64,000 nt of DNA from Burkholderiaceae bacterium (lineage in GTDB: Bacteria > Pseudomonadota > Gammaproteobacteria > Burkholderiales > Burkholderiaceae_E): the NCBI GenBank assembly GCA_024637155.1, contig JAGXFR010000009.1, positions 1-64,000 of the forward strand, read 5' to 3'. The position numbers and the translations under genes were made by a program. The notes beneath the pieces are model-generated. The model ran no database searches. It was given only the letters and a program-made list of their open reading frames with translations, and was not told where the DNA came from. Positions 16,765 through 29,806 of this stretch are shown piece after piece (positions within the stretch are counted from its first letter, which is position 1; each line of letters begins with the position of its first letter).

Positions 16765-16796
16765 CGGGGCGGGCTCACCCCCGCCCCGTTTCTATT
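16765..16796 (+). terminator. Rho-independent terminator
   Basis: GC-rich stem (CGGGGCGGG at 16765-16773 with the CCCGCCCCG that ends at 16788) followed by TTTCTATTT. It follows the Ala/Pro/Lys-rich gene and lies just ahead of the ribosome site of the DUF192 gene. Confidence 0.8.
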
Positions 16797-16809
16797 TCAG
16801 GAGTTGCCC

Positions 16810-17286
16810 GTGAACCCCTCGGTCCGGATCGCACGCATCGTACGTTCCCTCGTGGCGGCCGGGCTGCTGGTGTTTCTCTCCCCGGCCCCGGCGCAGGGCC
16901 CCAATCCGCGCCTGCCCATGGTCGAGCTCCAGGCGGGGATGCACGTGATTCGCGCCGAGATCGCCGCCGACGACCGCACGCGCGGAATCGGACTGATGTT
17001 CCGCCCGGCGTTGGGCCGCAACGAAGGCATGCTGTTCGTGTTTCCCGAGAAGGGAACGCACTGCTTCTGGATGAAGAACACGCTGATCCCGCTGTCGATC
17101 GCCTTTCTCGGAGACGACGGCCGAATCGTCAACATTGCCGACATGGCGCCGCGGGCAGAGGCAAGCCACTGCCCGCAGCAGGCCGTGCGCTACGCGCTCG
17201 AGATGGAACAGGGCTGGTTCGCCCGGCGCGGGATCGCCGCGGGCCAGGCACTGCGCAATCCGCAGCTGTTCACCGTCGCCCCCTGA
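16810..17286 (+). CDS. DUF192-family exported protein
   Basis: 158 residues from the GTG at 16810, chosen because AGGAG ends a few bases upstream and the next residues form a signal peptide (RSLVAAGLLVFLSPAPAQG). The rest is one DUF192 domain with typical segments RGIGLMFRPALGRNEGMLFVF, HCFWMKNTLIPLSIAFL and AVRYALEMEQGWF. The function of this family is not established. It converges with sodB across a GC-rich hairpin. Confidence 0.85.
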   Translation: MNPSVRIARIVRSLVAAGLLVFLSPAPAQGPNPRLPMVELQAGMHVIRAEIAADDRTRGIGLMFRPALGRNEGMLFVFPEKGTHCFWMKNTLIPLSIAFLGDDGRIVNIADMAPRAEASHCPQQAVRYALEMEQGWFARRGIAAGQALRNPQLFTVAP

Positions 17287-17296
17287 GCGGGGCGAG

Positions 17297-17321
17297 GGGG
17301 TCGGGCGAGCGACCCGACCCC
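17297..17321. terminator. Hairpin between convergent genes
   Basis: A 9-bp perfect stem (GGGGTCGGG with CCCGACCCC) and a 7-base loop between the DUF192 stop and the sodB stop. It could end transcription from both sides. There is no T run on either side, so efficiency is uncertain. Confidence 0.55.
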
Positions 17322-17328
17322 GGAGCGC

Positions 17329-17907
17329 CTACGCGAAGTTCTTCGCGGCGAAATCCCAGTTCGCGAGCTTCCAGAACGCGCCGACGTAGTCGGGGCGACG
17401 GTTGCGATAGTCGACGTAGTACGCGTGCTCCCACACGTCGCAGGTGAGCAGAGCCTTGTCGGCACCGGTCAGCGGAGTCGCGGCGTTGGACGTGTTGACG
17501 ATGTCCACGGATCCGTCCGCCTTGCGCACCAGCCAGGTCCAGCCCGACCCGAAATTGCCGATCGCCGACTTCGTAAACGCCTCCTGAAAGGCCTCGAAAG
17601 AGCCCCACTTCTTGTCGATCGCCGCGGCGAGCGCGCCGCCGGGCTTGCCGGGCGCATTGGGTGCGAGGGACTTCCAGTAGAAGGTGTGGTTCCAGATCTG
17701 CGCGGCGTTGTTGAAGATCACCCCGGAGGACTTGCGCACGATGTCCTCGAGCGCGAAGCTCTCGAATTCGGTGCCCTTGATCAGGTTGTTCAGGTTCGTG
17801 GCGTACGCCTGATGGTGCTTGCCGTAGTGGAATTCGAGCGTTTCCTGGGAAATGTGCGGGGCCAGCGCGTCCATCCCGTAGGGCAGCGGCTCCAGTTTGT
17901 GTTCCAT
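17329..17907 (-). CDS. sodB: Iron superoxide dismutase
   Basis: 192 residues. It converts superoxide to oxygen and hydrogen peroxide in the cytoplasm. The metal ligands are visible in [15 protein letters not shown] and [13 protein letters not shown]. The active-site glutamine carried by the N-terminal half of the protein ([13 protein letters not shown]) is the iron-type pattern rather than manganese. Start ATG at 17907 with GGAAG upstream. It stands alone, separated from xseA by about 90 bases. Confidence 0.96.
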   Translation of the reverse strand: MEHKLEPLPYGMDALAPHISQETLEFHYGKHHQAYATNLNNLIKGTEFESFALEDIVRKSSGVIFNNAAQIWNHTFYWKSLAPNAPGKPGGALAAAIDKKWGSFEAFQEAFTKSAIGNFGSGWTWLVRKADGSVDIVNTSNAATPLTGADKALLTCDVWEHAYYVDYRNRRPDYVGAFWKLANWDFAAKNFA

Positions 17908-17995
17908 CTCGCTTCCTTTTTTCGTTGTTGCGGTGCAGCCATTGTATGTCGCGCCCCGGTGCCCGGGCGCCGTCAACCGTCGCCGTCGCGTGGGT

Positions 17996-19279
17996 TTAGC
18001 GCGCCCCGCCGCCGCCCTGCTCGTCTGGCGGCGAAGTCCCCGAGGCCGGGGCGTGCGCGGCGCGGACCGCCGTGACCTGGGCGGAAAGCCCGCCGGCGGC
18101 GAGCAGCACGTCGATGGCCGCACCGCTGCGCAGTTGCGTCGCGTCACGCACCACGCGCGAGCGCGCGTCGCGCACGATCGCGTAGCCGCGCCCAAGCACC
18201 GCAACCGGGCTGACCAACTCCAGCTGTTCGGCGCACGAGACCGAACGCCGCACGGCACGTTCGACGTGGGCACCGGCCGCGCGCGCGCAGCGCTGTGCGA
18301 GCACCTCGAGCTGGCGGGCACGCTCGCGCCAGCGCGCCGAGGGCGGACGGAGCAGCCGCGACGCGACGTCGAGCGCCTGCTCGCGCGAGCGCTGGCCACG
18401 CTGGAGCCCGCGCGCAAGCGCCTGCGCGCTCGCGTGCAACCGCGCGAGCAGTTCCGAACGATCCGGCACGACGGCGGCCGCGGCGCCGGTGGGCGTCGGG
18501 GCGCGCAGGTCGGCCACGAAGTCGGCGATCGTGAAGTCCGTCTCGTGCCCGACGCCGCTGACGACCGGAATCGCGGATCCGGCGATCGCAAGGGCCACGC
18601 GCTCGTCGTTGAAGGCCCACAGGTCTTCGATCGACCCGCCGCCGCGCACCACGAGCAGCACGTCGCAGTGTCCATGCCGGTTGGCGCTCGCGATCGCGGC
18701 AACGATCGCCGCCGGGGCATCCTCGCCCTGAACCGGCGTGGGGTAGACGATCACCGGCACGCGCGGGGCGCGCCGCGCCAGCGTGATGAGCACGTCACGC
18801 AGCGCCGCTGCCTGCGGCGACGTCACGATGCCGACACAGCGCGCATGGGGCGGCAGCGCTCGCTTGCGCGCGGGGTCGAAGAGACCCTGGCCGGCGAGCT
18901 TTTCCTTGAGTTCGAGGAAGCGCCGGTACAGGTCGCCCGCCCCGGCCGGGCGCATCGCATCGACGCTGAGCTGGAACTCACCACGCGCCTCATACAGGGA
19001 TGCGCTGCAGCTGACTTCGACCTGATCGCCGTCGCGCGGAACGAAGCGCACCCCCTGCGCGCGGCTGCGAAACATCACGGCCCGCACCTGCGCATGCGCG
19101 TCCTTCAGCGTGAAGTACCAGTGACCGCTCGCGGCGCGCGTCAGGTTGGAAATCTCCCCGCAAACCCGCAGCGGACCGAAGCCGCGCTCGAGCAATCCAG
19201 CCACAGCGCGGTTCAACTGGGAAACCGTCAGCGGCGCGGGCGTCAGAACTGGATTTTCGGGCACAGGCTCTTGTTTCAT
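17996..19279 (-). CDS. xseA: Exodeoxyribonuclease VII large subunit
   Basis: 427 residues from the ATG of [10 protein letters not shown]. It contains the N-terminal OB-fold ([15 protein letters not shown] through [10 protein letters not shown]), the catalytic domain with IGIVTSP-like [14 protein letters not shown] and the [16 protein letters not shown] motif, then a coiled-coil region and the short C-terminal LGRGYAIV segment. With the small subunit XseB (46772-47029, not linked) it degrades single-stranded DNA to oligonucleotides. Start alternatives 14 codons upstream are less like the family. Confidence 0.95.
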   Translation of the reverse strand: MKQEPVPENPVLTPAPLTVSQLNRAVAGLLERGFGPLRVCGEISNLTRAASGHWYFTLKDAHAQVRAVMFRSRAQGVRFVPRDGDQVEVSCSASLYEARGEFQLSVDAMRPAGAGDLYRRFLELKEKLAGQGLFDPARKRALPPHARCVGIVTSPQAAALRDVLITLARRAPRVPVIVYPTPVQGEDAPAAIVAAIASANRHGHCDVLLVVRGGGSIEDLWAFNDERVALAIAGSAIPVVSGVGHETDFTIADFVADLRAPTPTGAAAAVVPDRSELLARLHASAQALARGLQRGQRSREQALDVASRLLRPPSARWRERARQLEVLAQRCARAAGAHVERAVRRSVSCAEQLELVSPVAVLGRGYAIVRDARSRVVRDATQLRSGAAIDVLLAAGGLSAQVTAVRAAHAPASGTSPPDEQGGGGAR

Positions 19280-19635
19280 GCGGGGTTCAGGGCGGCATCT
19301 GTCCACAAGCCCTACGGCCATGTCGGCAATTTGCCGTGCTCGCGGGCTTGCTCTCGAGCGATCTTACAACTTGTTGATTTTGCGTGTCTTTTTTCTGTCG
19401 TTTTTTTGTGCAGACCACCCGGTTCACGCAACGACGCCGCTTTCGAGGCGGTACTCAGAAGATCTGCACAGAGTTGTCCACAGAAACTGTTGATGACCGG
19501 AGCGATCCGGGGGCAACTTGCCGTCAGCGGCAAAAAACCCGGACAATGCCCCCGTGACCGGAGGCTCCGTGCGCCGCGCGGAGGGAACTGGTCGGATTGC
19601 CGGCGCCCGGTGCGTCGGCCCTGTGGAGTGCTCAC
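19280..19635. other. xseA-exbB intergenic region, AT-rich, with two DnaA-box-like sites
   Basis: This 355-base divergent spacer holds T-rich stretches (19386-19410) unusual for the window. TTGTCCACA at 19474-19482 differs by one base from the DnaA-box form TTATNCACA, and CTGTCCACA at 19299-19307 by two. The region presumably contains promoters for both flanking genes, but I cannot place them with confidence. Confidence 0.4.
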
Positions 19636-20241
19636 TTGTTTTCGCTGATTCAGGCCGCGGGCTGGCCCATCTGGTTTCTCATTCTGACCTCGATCGTCGC
19701 CGTCGCGCTGATCATCGAGCGCTTCCTTTCCCTGCGGCGCATCCGGATCATCCCGCCGGCCCTGCTCGAGGAAGTCTTCCTGCTCCATCGCAACCAGCAG
19801 ATCACCCCCGGGCTGGTGCAGAAGCTCGCGGCCAGTTCACCTTTGGGCAAGGTGCTGGCGAGCGGCCTGCGCTACCGGCAGGCCGGGCGTGAGGCAATGA
19901 AGGAGGCGATGGAGGAAACCGGCCGGGCGGTTGCCCACGAGCTCGAAAAGTATCTGTCGGCGCTGGGCACGATCGCGACCACGGCGCCCCTGCTGGGCTT
20001 GTTCGGGACGGTCATCGGGATGATTCAGATCTTCGGCTCGCAGGCACCCGGGCAGTCGAACCCGGAACAGCTCGCCCACGGCATTTCGATCGCGCTCTAC
20101 AACACCGCCTTCGGGATTCTGATCGCCATCCCCGCGTTGATCAGCTACCGGCACTTCCGCGCACGCGTCGACAGTTACCTCGTCGAAATGGAGCAGCAGT
20201 CGCTGCGCCTGGTCGACAACGTGCTCGGCGACCGGCCATGA
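19636..20241 (+). CDS. exbB: MotA/TolQ/ExbB proton channel family protein
   Basis: 201 residues with three membrane helices. The first is at about 8-28 (GWPIWFLILTSIVAVALII), and the last two surround TTAPLLGLFGTVIGMIQIF and GISIALYNTAFGILIAIPAL, the conserved pore core. With ExbD it uses the proton gradient to energise outer-membrane or cell-envelope transport. I chose the TTG at 19636 (FSLIQAAGWPIW after GGAG) over the TTG at 19597. It overlaps exbD by 4 bases and heads a run of envelope-related genes, a common betaproteobacterial arrangement. Confidence 0.9.
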   Translation: MFSLIQAAGWPIWFLILTSIVAVALIIERFLSLRRIRIIPPALLEEVFLLHRNQQITPGLVQKLAASSPLGKVLASGLRYRQAGREAMKEAMEETGRAVAHELEKYLSALGTIATTAPLLGLFGTVIGMIQIFGSQAPGQSNPEQLAHGISIALYNTAFGILIAIPALISYRHFRARVDSYLVEMEQQSLRLVDNVLGDRP

Positions 20242-20669
20242 ACTTCCGGCGCACGCTGCGCCGCGACGAGCCCGAGATCAACTTCATCCCGTTGATCGAC
20301 GTGCTGCTGGTGATCCTGATCTTCCTGATGGTGAGCACCACGTACCAGAAGTTCACCGAACTCAAGGTGGACCTGCCCGGCGCAAGCCCCGAACAGCCGG
20401 GCAAGCGCCCCCCCGAGATCCTGATCGCGGTGTCGGCACAGGGGCGCTACCTGCTCGAAGGGGCGACCACACCGCTTTCCGGAACGGCCGATCTGAGCGC
20501 CGAACTGCGCCGGCTCGCCGCGGGCAACCGCGAGACGGTCCTGGTGATTCACGCCGACGCGGGCGCGCGTCACCAGTCCGTCATCGGCGTGCTGGACGCG
20601 GCGCGCCAGGCGGGACTCGAAAGGGTTTCGTTCGCCGCGCGCAGCGACCCTGCGGCACCTGCGCGCTGA
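20238..20669 (+). CDS. exbD: ExbD/TolR biopolymer transport protein
   Basis: 143 residues: a short cytoplasmic N-terminus, one membrane helix (residues about 17-37, INFIPLIDVLLVILIFLMV) carrying the essential proton-binding Asp21, and a periplasmic TolR-like domain. It works with the ExbB channel upstream; the genes overlap (ATGA). Downstream, lpxK starts 8 bases after the stop. Confidence 0.94.
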   Translation: MNFRRTLRRDEPEINFIPLIDVLLVILIFLMVSTTYQKFTELKVDLPGASPEQPGKRPPEILIAVSAQGRYLLEGATTPLSGTADLSAELRRLAAGNRETVLVIHADAGARHQSVIGVLDAARQAGLERVSFAARSDPAAPAR

Positions 20670-20677
20670 TCACTGCG

Positions 20678-21721
20678 GTGGCGAGCGTCCGCCGCGCTTC
20701 CTCCCGCCGCGTGCTCGAGCGCGCGCTCACCCGGCTGTGGTTTGAAACCGAGCCGGGTCCCGGCGCTCGTGCGCTTCTCGCTTTGCTCGCCCCCCTGGAA
20801 TGCATCGTGCGCTGGCACGCGCGGCGCCAGCGCGCGCGCATCGAGGCGCTGGGGGCGCCACGTGTCCCGGTCATCGTGATCGGCAACCTCGTCGCGGGCG
20901 GGGCCGGCAAGACGCCGCTGGTGGCGGCGCTCGCCAAGGCGCTGGCCACGCAGGGGCACCGTCCCGGACTGCTGGTGCGCGGCCATGGCAGAACCGGCAG
21001 CGGCGCCGTCCTCGTTCAAGCGGACACGCCCATCGCGGTGGCCGGCGACGAGGCCCTGGTGCTGGCGCGCCGCACGGGCCTGCCGGTCGCAGTGGGCAGC
21101 GATCGGGGCGCGGCGCTGGCGCTGCTGCTGACGACGCACCCCGAACTCGACGTCGTGCTCAGCGATGACGGACTGCAACACGAGCGGCTGGCGCGCAGTG
21201 TCGAGCTCGTGGTCTTCGATCAGCGCGGGGTCGGCAACGGACGCCTGCTCCCGGCCGGGCCGCTGCGCGAGCCGGCCGCCCACGCAATGCGGATGGACGC
21301 ACTGGTGATCTCGGGGGACGGCCCGGCGCCGCTGGTCCACCCCCGCATCTTTCGCGCGGGGGTCCGGCAGCTCGGCTTCTCCCGGGTCGACGAGAGCGTG
21401 CGCGCGCTGCCCGCCGCCGAGCTGGCCCGCCGTCCGGAGGCCCGCGCCGGGATCGTCGCCTTCGCGGGCATCGCGAACCCGGAGCGTTTCTTCGCGATGC
21501 TCGCAGGGCTGGGAATCGACGCCACGCCGCTCGAGCTGGGCGACCATGAAGCCATGGATCGCGACGAACTGAAGCAGCTCGCCGCCGGGCTGATTCTGAT
21601 GACGGAGAAAGACGCAGTAAAATGCCGCTCGTTCGCTGACCATCGGTGCTGGTTCCTCGAGATCGAGGCGATCCCGGAACCCGCGCTGATCGATTGGCTG
21701 GAGGAATCAATCCATGGATAG
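20678..21721 (+). CDS. lpxK: Tetraacyldisaccharide 4'-kinase
   Basis: 347 residues. It phosphorylates the 4'-position of the lipid A disaccharide precursor at the inner membrane. The ATP-binding P-loop is in [19 protein letters not shown] near residue 70, and the [16 protein letters not shown] motif is typical. The start is a GTG; translation is likely coupled to exbD. The gene overlaps the Trm112-like gene by 8 bases and is followed by kdsB, another lipopolysaccharide gene. Confidence 0.95.
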   Translation: MASVRRASSRRVLERALTRLWFETEPGPGARALLALLAPLECIVRWHARRQRARIEALGAPRVPVIVIGNLVAGGAGKTPLVAALAKALATQGHRPGLLVRGHGRTGSGAVLVQADTPIAVAGDEALVLARRTGLPVAVGSDRGAALALLLTTHPELDVVLSDDGLQHERLARSVELVVFDQRGVGNGRLLPAGPLREPAAHAMRMDALVISGDGPAPLVHPRIFRAGVRQLGFSRVDESVRALPAAELARRPEARAGIVAFAGIANPERFFAMLAGLGIDATPLELGDHEAMDRDELKQLAAGLILMTEKDAVKCRSFADHRCWFLEIEAIPEPALIDWLEESIHG

Positions 21722-21902
21722 CCGCCTGCTTGACGTCCTGGTGTGCCCGATTTGCAAGGGCCCGCTGCAACACCTGCGCACGAGCGCCGAAGGCGAACTC
21801 GCGTGCCGCCGCGATGCCCTCGCTTATCCGATCCGCGACGGGATTCCCGTGATGCTGGTCGACGAGGCGCGCAAGTACGACCCGGAAACCGAGACGCCTT
21901 GA
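21714..21902 (+). CDS. Trm112-family small protein
   Basis: 62 residues with the zinc-ribbon-like start [13 protein letters not shown] and the [18 protein letters not shown] ending of the Trm112/YcaR family. Three cysteines are visible (two in CPIC, one in LACRR). In eukaryotes Trm112 activates methyltransferases; the role of the bacterial short form is unclear. It lies between lpxK and kdsB with overlaps on both sides, the usual proteobacterial position. Confidence 0.92.
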   Translation: MDSRLLDVLVCPICKGPLQHLRTSAEGELACRRDALAYPIRDGIPVMLVDEARKYDPETETP

Positions 21903-22717
21903 ACGAAGCCTCGCCCGGGCCGGCGTTCGTCGCGCTGATCCCGGCGCGGCTGGCATCGACGCGGCTCCCCGAGAAGGCGCTCGCCGATCTCGGCGGTGTC
22001 CCGATGGTTGTGCGGGTCGCCCAGCGCGCGGCGGCTTCCGGCGCCGAGCGCGTCGCCGTGGCTACGGACGCCGAGCGCATTGCCCAGGCGGTTCGCGCGG
22101 CCGGCTTCGAGGCCGTGATCACGCGTGCCGACCACCCCAGCGGCACCGACCGGCTGGCCGAGGCAGCGGAAATTCTCGGGCTCGAGCCGCAGCAGATCGT
22201 CGTCAACGTACAGGGCGATGAGCCGCTGGTCGATCCGGCGCTGATCCGCGCGCTCGCGCAGCGTCTCGCCGCGACGCCCGAGGCGGCCATTGCAACGGCC
22301 GCGCACCCGATCGATCGGGTGGCCGACTATCTGAACCCGAACGTCGTCAAGGTCGTCCCCGATGCCCGCGGGATGGCGGCGCTCTTCTCGCGCGCGCCGA
22401 TTCCCTTCGACCGGGATCACTTCGCGCAGTTTCCCGCCGGGCTGCCGCTCGACCTGGGCCCGCAGATGCGCGCGCGCGCCTTCCCGCTGCGCCACATCGG
22501 GCTCTACGCGTACCGGGTCGCGTTCCTCGCAGCCTATCCGCTGCTGGCGCGCGCGCCGACCGAAGAGCTCGAGTCACTCGAGCAGCTGCGCGCGCTGTGG
22601 CATGGCTACCGGATCGCGCTGCTGGTGACCGAAACCGCGCCGGCGCCCGGTGTCGACACTGCGGCAGACCTCGCGGCGGTGCGGGCATACTTGAGCGCCA
22701 CGCCGGCGCAAGATTGA
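21899..22717 (+). CDS. kdsB: 3-deoxy-manno-octulosonate cytidylyltransferase
   Basis: 272 residues from a TTG that overlaps the preceding stop codon. It activates Kdo with CTP for lipopolysaccharide core synthesis. Motifs are [17 protein letters not shown] (nucleotide-binding start), [20 protein letters not shown], and [13 protein letters not shown] longer upstream frame exists but only the TTG start gives the conserved N-terminus. Part of the exbB-to-adk run. Confidence 0.95.
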   Translation: MNEASPGPAFVALIPARLASTRLPEKALADLGGVPMVVRVAQRAAASGAERVAVATDAERIAQAVRAAGFEAVITRADHPSGTDRLAEAAEILGLEPQQIVVNVQGDEPLVDPALIRALAQRLAATPEAAIATAAHPIDRVADYLNPNVVKVVPDARGMAALFSRAPIPFDRDHFAQFPAGLPLDLGPQMRARAFPLRHIGLYAYRVAFLAAYPLLARAPTEELESLEQLRALWHGYRIALLVTETAPAPGVDTAADLAAVRAYLSATPAQD

Positions 22718-23521
<804 letters not shown>

Positions 23522-23583
23522 AATTCAGCGCCTGCGCAGTACGACGCACACTTATTGAAAACAATCGTTCGGAGGTTTGAAAA

Positions 23584-25782
<2,199 letters not shown>

Positions 25783-25943
25783 GACCGGCATCCGCGGGCA
25801 GGTCTGCGAGTTCCGCTCGGCCCGTCATCGCCAGATGACGAACTTTTCTTTTTCCCGGCGCGCCCCGCTGACTGTCGCGGAGGCCGTCGCCGGCAAGCGC
25901 TGTCCCCTGCGCGGCGCCCTCAGGTGCGGCCAGGGCTGACCGG

Positions 25944-27026
25944 TCAGGGTCCGCGCTTGCCGCTGCGCCTGACCGGGCGGAGCGTAACCAGCACCAGCGT
26001 CACGATGGTGAGCGGCAGCACGAAGCTCAGCATCGCCGCACCGAACGCAGGCAGCGCCGCATGCTGCTGCGCCGTCAGGACGATGTAGGCGCCATAGGCC
26101 GCGTAGTAGCCCACGAACACCCCGCCTTCCCAGCGCGCGATTTCGTACCCGCTCAGGAACACCGGCAGGCAGGCGAAGGTGACCGCCAACATCACCCAGA
26201 GATCGAAGTTCAGCACGCCGTCGCCGATCGGCAGCCCGTCGGCCGCCACCACGCCGGTCAGGCCAAGGCAGCCGAGGATGTTGAAGATGTTGCTGCCGAT
26301 GACGTTGCCGATGGCGATGTCACGTTGTTTGCGCACCGCAGCCAGTACCGAGGTGGCCACCTCGGGCAACGACGTTCCGGCCGCGACGATGGTCAGCCCG
26401 ATCACCAGATCGCTGACCCCCAGGGAGCGGGCGAATGCCGTCGCCGCCGACACCAGCCATTGCGATCCGATCACCAGCAAGCCGAGTCCCGCGGCGATCA
26501 GCAGCAGTTGTACCGCCCAGTGTCCGTCCCATCGACTTGCCTTGACCAGATCGTGCTCGTAGTCATCCCGCGTGGCCTGCGACGCGCGACGCGACTGCAG
26601 CATCAGGAACCCCGCGTGAACCAGCAGGATGGCCAGTAGAAAGCAGCTTTCCCAGAAGCCGAGCCGGCCGTCCAGGGCGAACGCCATGAGCAGCAGCGAC
26701 GCGCCGATCATGATCGGCACCTCCTGCCGAATGATCTGCTCGTTGACCGCGAGGGGGGTGATCAGGGCGGAGAGCCCGAGGATGAACAGCACATTGAAGA
26801 TGTTGCTGCCGACCACGTTGCCGATCGCGATGTCGGTGCGCCCCTCCAGCGCGGCACCGACGGACACCGCGACCTCGGGCGCGCTGGTGCCGAACGCCAC
26901 GATGGTCAAACCCACCACCAGCGGCGAGATGCCGAACGAGAGCGCCAGTCGCGACGCACCGCGCACCAACACTTCCGCGCCCGCCACCAGCGCCAGCAGA
27001 CCACCGAGGAAAACCAGAAATTGCAT
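25944..27026 (-). CDS. Calcium/sodium:proton-type cation antiporter (YrbG-like)
   Basis: 360 residues from the ATG of MQFLVFLGGLLALVAGAEVL. Two homologous halves of five helices each carry the alpha repeats: FGTSAPEVAVS with GNVVGSNIFN, and AGTSLPEVATS with GNVIGSNIFN. These glutamate-containing repeats bind the cation in the inner membrane. The family exchanges Ca2+ (or K+) for Na+ or H+. It is a single gene, divergent from the following SDR gene, with no strong ribosome site visible. Confidence 0.92.
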   Translation of the reverse strand: MQFLVFLGGLLALVAGAEVLVRGASRLALSFGISPLVVGLTIVAFGTSAPEVAVSVGAALEGRTDIAIGNVVGSNIFNVLFILGLSALITPLAVNEQIIRQEVPIMIGASLLLMAFALDGRLGFWESCFLLAILLVHAGFLMLQSRRASQATRDDYEHDLVKASRWDGHWAVQLLLIAAGLGLLVIGSQWLVSAATAFARSLGVSDLVIGLTIVAAGTSLPEVATSVLAAVRKQRDIAIGNVIGSNIFNILGCLGLTGVVAADGLPIGDGVLNFDLWVMLAVTFACLPVFLSGYEIARWEGGVFVGYYAAYGAYIVLTAQQHAALPAFGAAMLSFVLPLTIVTLVLVTLRPVRRSGKRGP

Positions 27027-27282
27027 GCTTGACTCGCCTGGATGAACCGAAAGCAGGGGGCAACCGCAGCCCGCAGTCTTCACCTCGACGGGGCGCCATC
27101 CCCAGGCTATTGTGCAATACGCGCCGCAGGGAGGCCCCGCAAGCCGGCCGGCGCCCTGCCCTCGCCAAGCGCCGACGAGCGATTTCCTCGGATTCCCGGA
27201 GCGAACGTCGAGGTGCCTACAATAATCCCCTTGGGCGCCGCCCCCGCGGCGTGTTCACCGCAAACGACAAGGGAGACAGCGC

Positions 27283-28047
27283 ATGAAGATCGACGGCAAG
27301 GTAGTGCTGGTAACGGGAGGCGCGTCGGGACTGGGCGGCGCGACCGCCGAAGCCATCGTCGCGGGGGGCGGAAAAGTCCTGATCGTCGACATCAACGCGG
27401 AGCTCGGCGAGTCCTTCGCCAAGTCGCTGGGCAAGGCCGCCCGCTTCGTGCGCGCCGACGTGAGTTCGGAAGCCGACGCACAGGTGGCGGTCGCCGCCGC
27501 GCAGCAGATGGGCCAACTGGCCGGCCTGGTGAACTGCGCCGGGATCGGCCCGGCCGCGAAGACCGTCGGCAAGACCGGGCCCCACCCGCTCGAGTTGTTC
27601 ACCCGGGTGATCCAGGTCAACCTGATCGGCACCTTCAACATGATCCGGACCGCGGCCGCAGTGCTCGTCGCGAATCCGCCCGACGAAGAGGGCGAGCGCG
27701 GGGTGATCGTCAACACCGCGTCGGTGGCCGCCTTCGACGGCCAGGTCGGGCAGGCCGCCTACTCCGCCTCCAAGGGTGGCATCGTCGGCATGACGCTGCC
27801 GATCGCCCGCGACCTTTCGCGCGATGGCATTCGCGTGGTCACGGTGGCTCCGGGCCTGTTCCTCACGCCGCTCCTCGCGGGGCTGCCGGCGGACGTCCAG
27901 GAATCGCTGGGCAAGCAGGTGCCGTTCCCGCCGCGCCTCGGGCGTCCGGCCGAGTACGCGATGATGGTGATGCAGGTCTTCGCGAATCCGATGCTCAACG
28001 GCGAGACGATCCGTCTCGACGGTGCGATCCGCATGGCGCCGCGCTAG
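27283..28047 (+). CDS. Short-chain dehydrogenase, 3-hydroxyacyl-CoA dehydrogenase type II-like
   Basis: 254 residues. The Rossmann motif [10 protein letters not shown] (11-20), NCAGIG, and the catalytic serine and tyrosine ([23 protein letters not shown]) are present. The inserted [25 protein letters not shown] stretch and [11 protein letters not shown] resemble human HSD17B10-type enzymes that oxidise 3-hydroxy-2-methylacyl-CoA or short 3-hydroxyacyl-CoA with NAD. AGGGAGA lies upstream. It converges with the amidase gene. Substrate not defined. Confidence 0.9.
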   Translation: MKIDGKVVLVTGGASGLGGATAEAIVAGGGKVLIVDINAELGESFAKSLGKAARFVRADVSSEADAQVAVAAAQQMGQLAGLVNCAGIGPAAKTVGKTGPHPLELFTRVIQVNLIGTFNMIRTAAAVLVANPPDEEGERGVIVNTASVAAFDGQVGQAAYSASKGGIVGMTLPIARDLSRDGIRVVTVAPGLFLTPLLAGLPADVQESLGKQVPFPPRLGRPAEYAMMVMQVFANPMLNGETIRLDGAIRMAPR

Positions 28048-28087
28048 CCGAGCGACCGCGACCGACGCCCCGGCAGGCCCGCCGGGG

Positions 28088-29425
28088 CTAGGCGGGGGCT
28101 GTGTCCATGGCGCCGATGCGCTGCTCGAGCCACGCGCCGAGCGCGAGCAGCGCGGCATCCGCGTTCGCGCGTCCGACCACCTGCAGGCCCAGCGGCAGGG
28201 AGTCGATGGCGTCAAAGGGCAGCGACAGCGCCGGCAGGCCGCAGTAGGAGAAGGGCAGCGTCTGCCCCAGCACCGCCTCGCGCACGCTGGTCTTCCCGCC
28301 CTCGACCTCGACTTCGGTCTGTCCGCGCAGCGGCGTGGGCACCGCCGCGGTGGGCAGCACGAGCGCGTCGATGCCGGCGAACACGGCGTCGAACTGCGCG
28401 GCGAGCGCGGCGCGCGCCTGCAGCGCCGCGATGTACTCGGCCGCGCCGATCGTCATCCCCGCGCGCAGCGGTCCGATCACCAGGTCCGAGAAGCCCGCGC
28501 CGCCTGCGGCAAGCGCCGCGCGATGCACCCAGGCCGCTTCGGCACGCACCAGCGGCGTGTAGTGCGTCCATGCGTCGGGAAGCAGCGAAGGATTGACTTC
28601 GCACAGTTCGGCGCCAGCGGCGCGCAGCGCGGCGAGCAGCCGCTCGAAGCACGCGCGCACCTGCGGGTGGAGCCGGCCCCGCAGCCAGGCCGCCGGCACC
28701 CCCAGGCGCGGGTGGCGCGCCACGCGGCCGTGGCCGGCGCGCCGCTGCGCGAGCACTTCGTAGAGCAGCGCGCTGTCGGCGACGGACCCGGCCAGCACGC
28801 CCGCGTGGTCGCAACTCCAGGACAACGCCAGCGCGCCGTCGAGCGGGATCGCGCCGAAGCTGGGCTTGAAGCCCGTTACCCCGCAGAACGCCGCGGGAAT
28901 GCGCACTGAGCCGCCCGTGTCGCTGCCCAGCGCCGCCATGCCGATGCCGGTCGCCACGCACACCGCGGCACCGCTCGAGGAGCCACCGGCCTGGTACTGC
29001 GGACGCAGCGGATTGCAGACGTCGCCCGTGTGGGGATTCTCCCCGGTCGCGCCCAGCGCGATCTCGTGCATGTTGGTCTTGGCGAAAATGACCGCGCCCG
29101 CAGCCCGCAGGCGCGCCACGGCGCTTCCCTCCCGCGCTCCGAGATCGGGGAGCGCCGCCTGCGTGCCGCCCCGTGTCGGCATCCCGTCGACCACGTACAG
29201 GTCCTTGATCGAGATCGGGATGCCGTGCAGCGGCCCGCAGGGATCGCCCCGCGAGCGCATGCCATCGAGCCGCACGGCCTGCTCCCGCGCGCCTTCCCAG
29301 TCGGCGCAGGCGATCGGGTTCAGGTGGACATTCTCCGCCGCGCGCGCGCGCGCCGCTTCGAGCAGGGCCAGTGCGGATTCCTCGCCGGCAAGGGTGGCAC
29401 GAACGGCGGCACGGATCGATTGCAT
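28088..29425 (-). CDS. Amidase-signature family protein
   Basis: 445 residues from the ATG at 29425 (a TTG 12 codons upstream is possible; neither has a good ribosome site). It carries the amidase-signature Lys-cisSer-Ser triad: Lys in PISIKDLYVVDG, and the serines in QAGGSSSGAAVCVATG and SDTGGSVRIPAAFCG. It could be an amidase or a GatA-like protein, but no gatB or gatC is adjacent, which favours a free amidase. It is divergent from the KTSC-domain gene by about 60 bases. Confidence 0.88.
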   Translation of the reverse strand: MQSIRAAVRATLAGEESALALLEAARARAAENVHLNPIACADWEGAREQAVRLDGMRSRGDPCGPLHGIPISIKDLYVVDGMPTRGGTQAALPDLGAREGSAVARLRAAGAVIFAKTNMHEIALGATGENPHTGDVCNPLRPQYQAGGSSSGAAVCVATGIGMAALGSDTGGSVRIPAAFCGVTGFKPSFGAIPLDGALALSWSCDHAGVLAGSVADSALLYEVLAQRRAGHGRVARHPRLGVPAAWLRGRLHPQVRACFERLLAALRAAGAELCEVNPSLLPDAWTHYTPLVRAEAAWVHRAALAAGGAGFSDLVIGPLRAGMTIGAAEYIAALQARAALAAQFDAVFAGIDALVLPTAAVPTPLRGQTEVEVEGGKTSVREAVLGQTLPFSYCGLPALSLPFDAIDSLPLGLQVVGRANADAALLALGAWLEQRIGAMDTAPA

Positions 29426-29484
29426 GATCGGGAGCGATTGCGCAGAATGGGGTGAAGTCAATTATGCGGCCAGGAGTGGCGGAT

Positions 29485-29787
29485 ATGGAACGCAAGCGCA
29501 TCAGTGGCGGTCGTCTGCGCAGCGCGCACTACGATGAGCACGCAGGCGTCCTGGAGATCGAATTCCTCGATTATTCGGTGAAGCGCTTCCAGTCGGTCCA
29601 GGTGGAAGTCTGGCGGCGCTTGCTCGCCGCGCCGAACCCGGCGACTTTCTACGAGGATCGGATCGAAGAGGAATACCCGGTCGAAGTCGCGTCGCACCGC
29701 ACCGACGAGACGGCCCGCTCGCAGCTCGACTCCCTTTTCGGGCCGGCGCCCGCGCCCGGAAGCGCCGATTCCACCGATCGCGGCTGA
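29485..29787 (+). CDS. KTSC-domain small protein
   Basis: 100 residues from the ATG of MERKRISGGRLRSAHYD (GGAG 8 bases upstream). It shows the KTSC pattern: S-hY at the start, an LEIEFLDYSVKRFQSVQVEVW core, then FYEDRIEEEYPVE. The domain resembles the C-terminus of some lysyl-tRNA synthetases, and its role is not established. The final 30 residues are Asp/Pro/Ala-rich and disordered-looking. earP starts 19 bases downstream. Confidence 0.75.
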   Translation: MERKRISGGRLRSAHYDEHAGVLEIEFLDYSVKRFQSVQVEVWRRLLAAPNPATFYEDRIEEEYPVEVASHRTDETARSQLDSLFGPAPAPGSADSTDRG

Positions 29788-29806
29788 CGGGCCGATTCGC
29801 GCCGAC

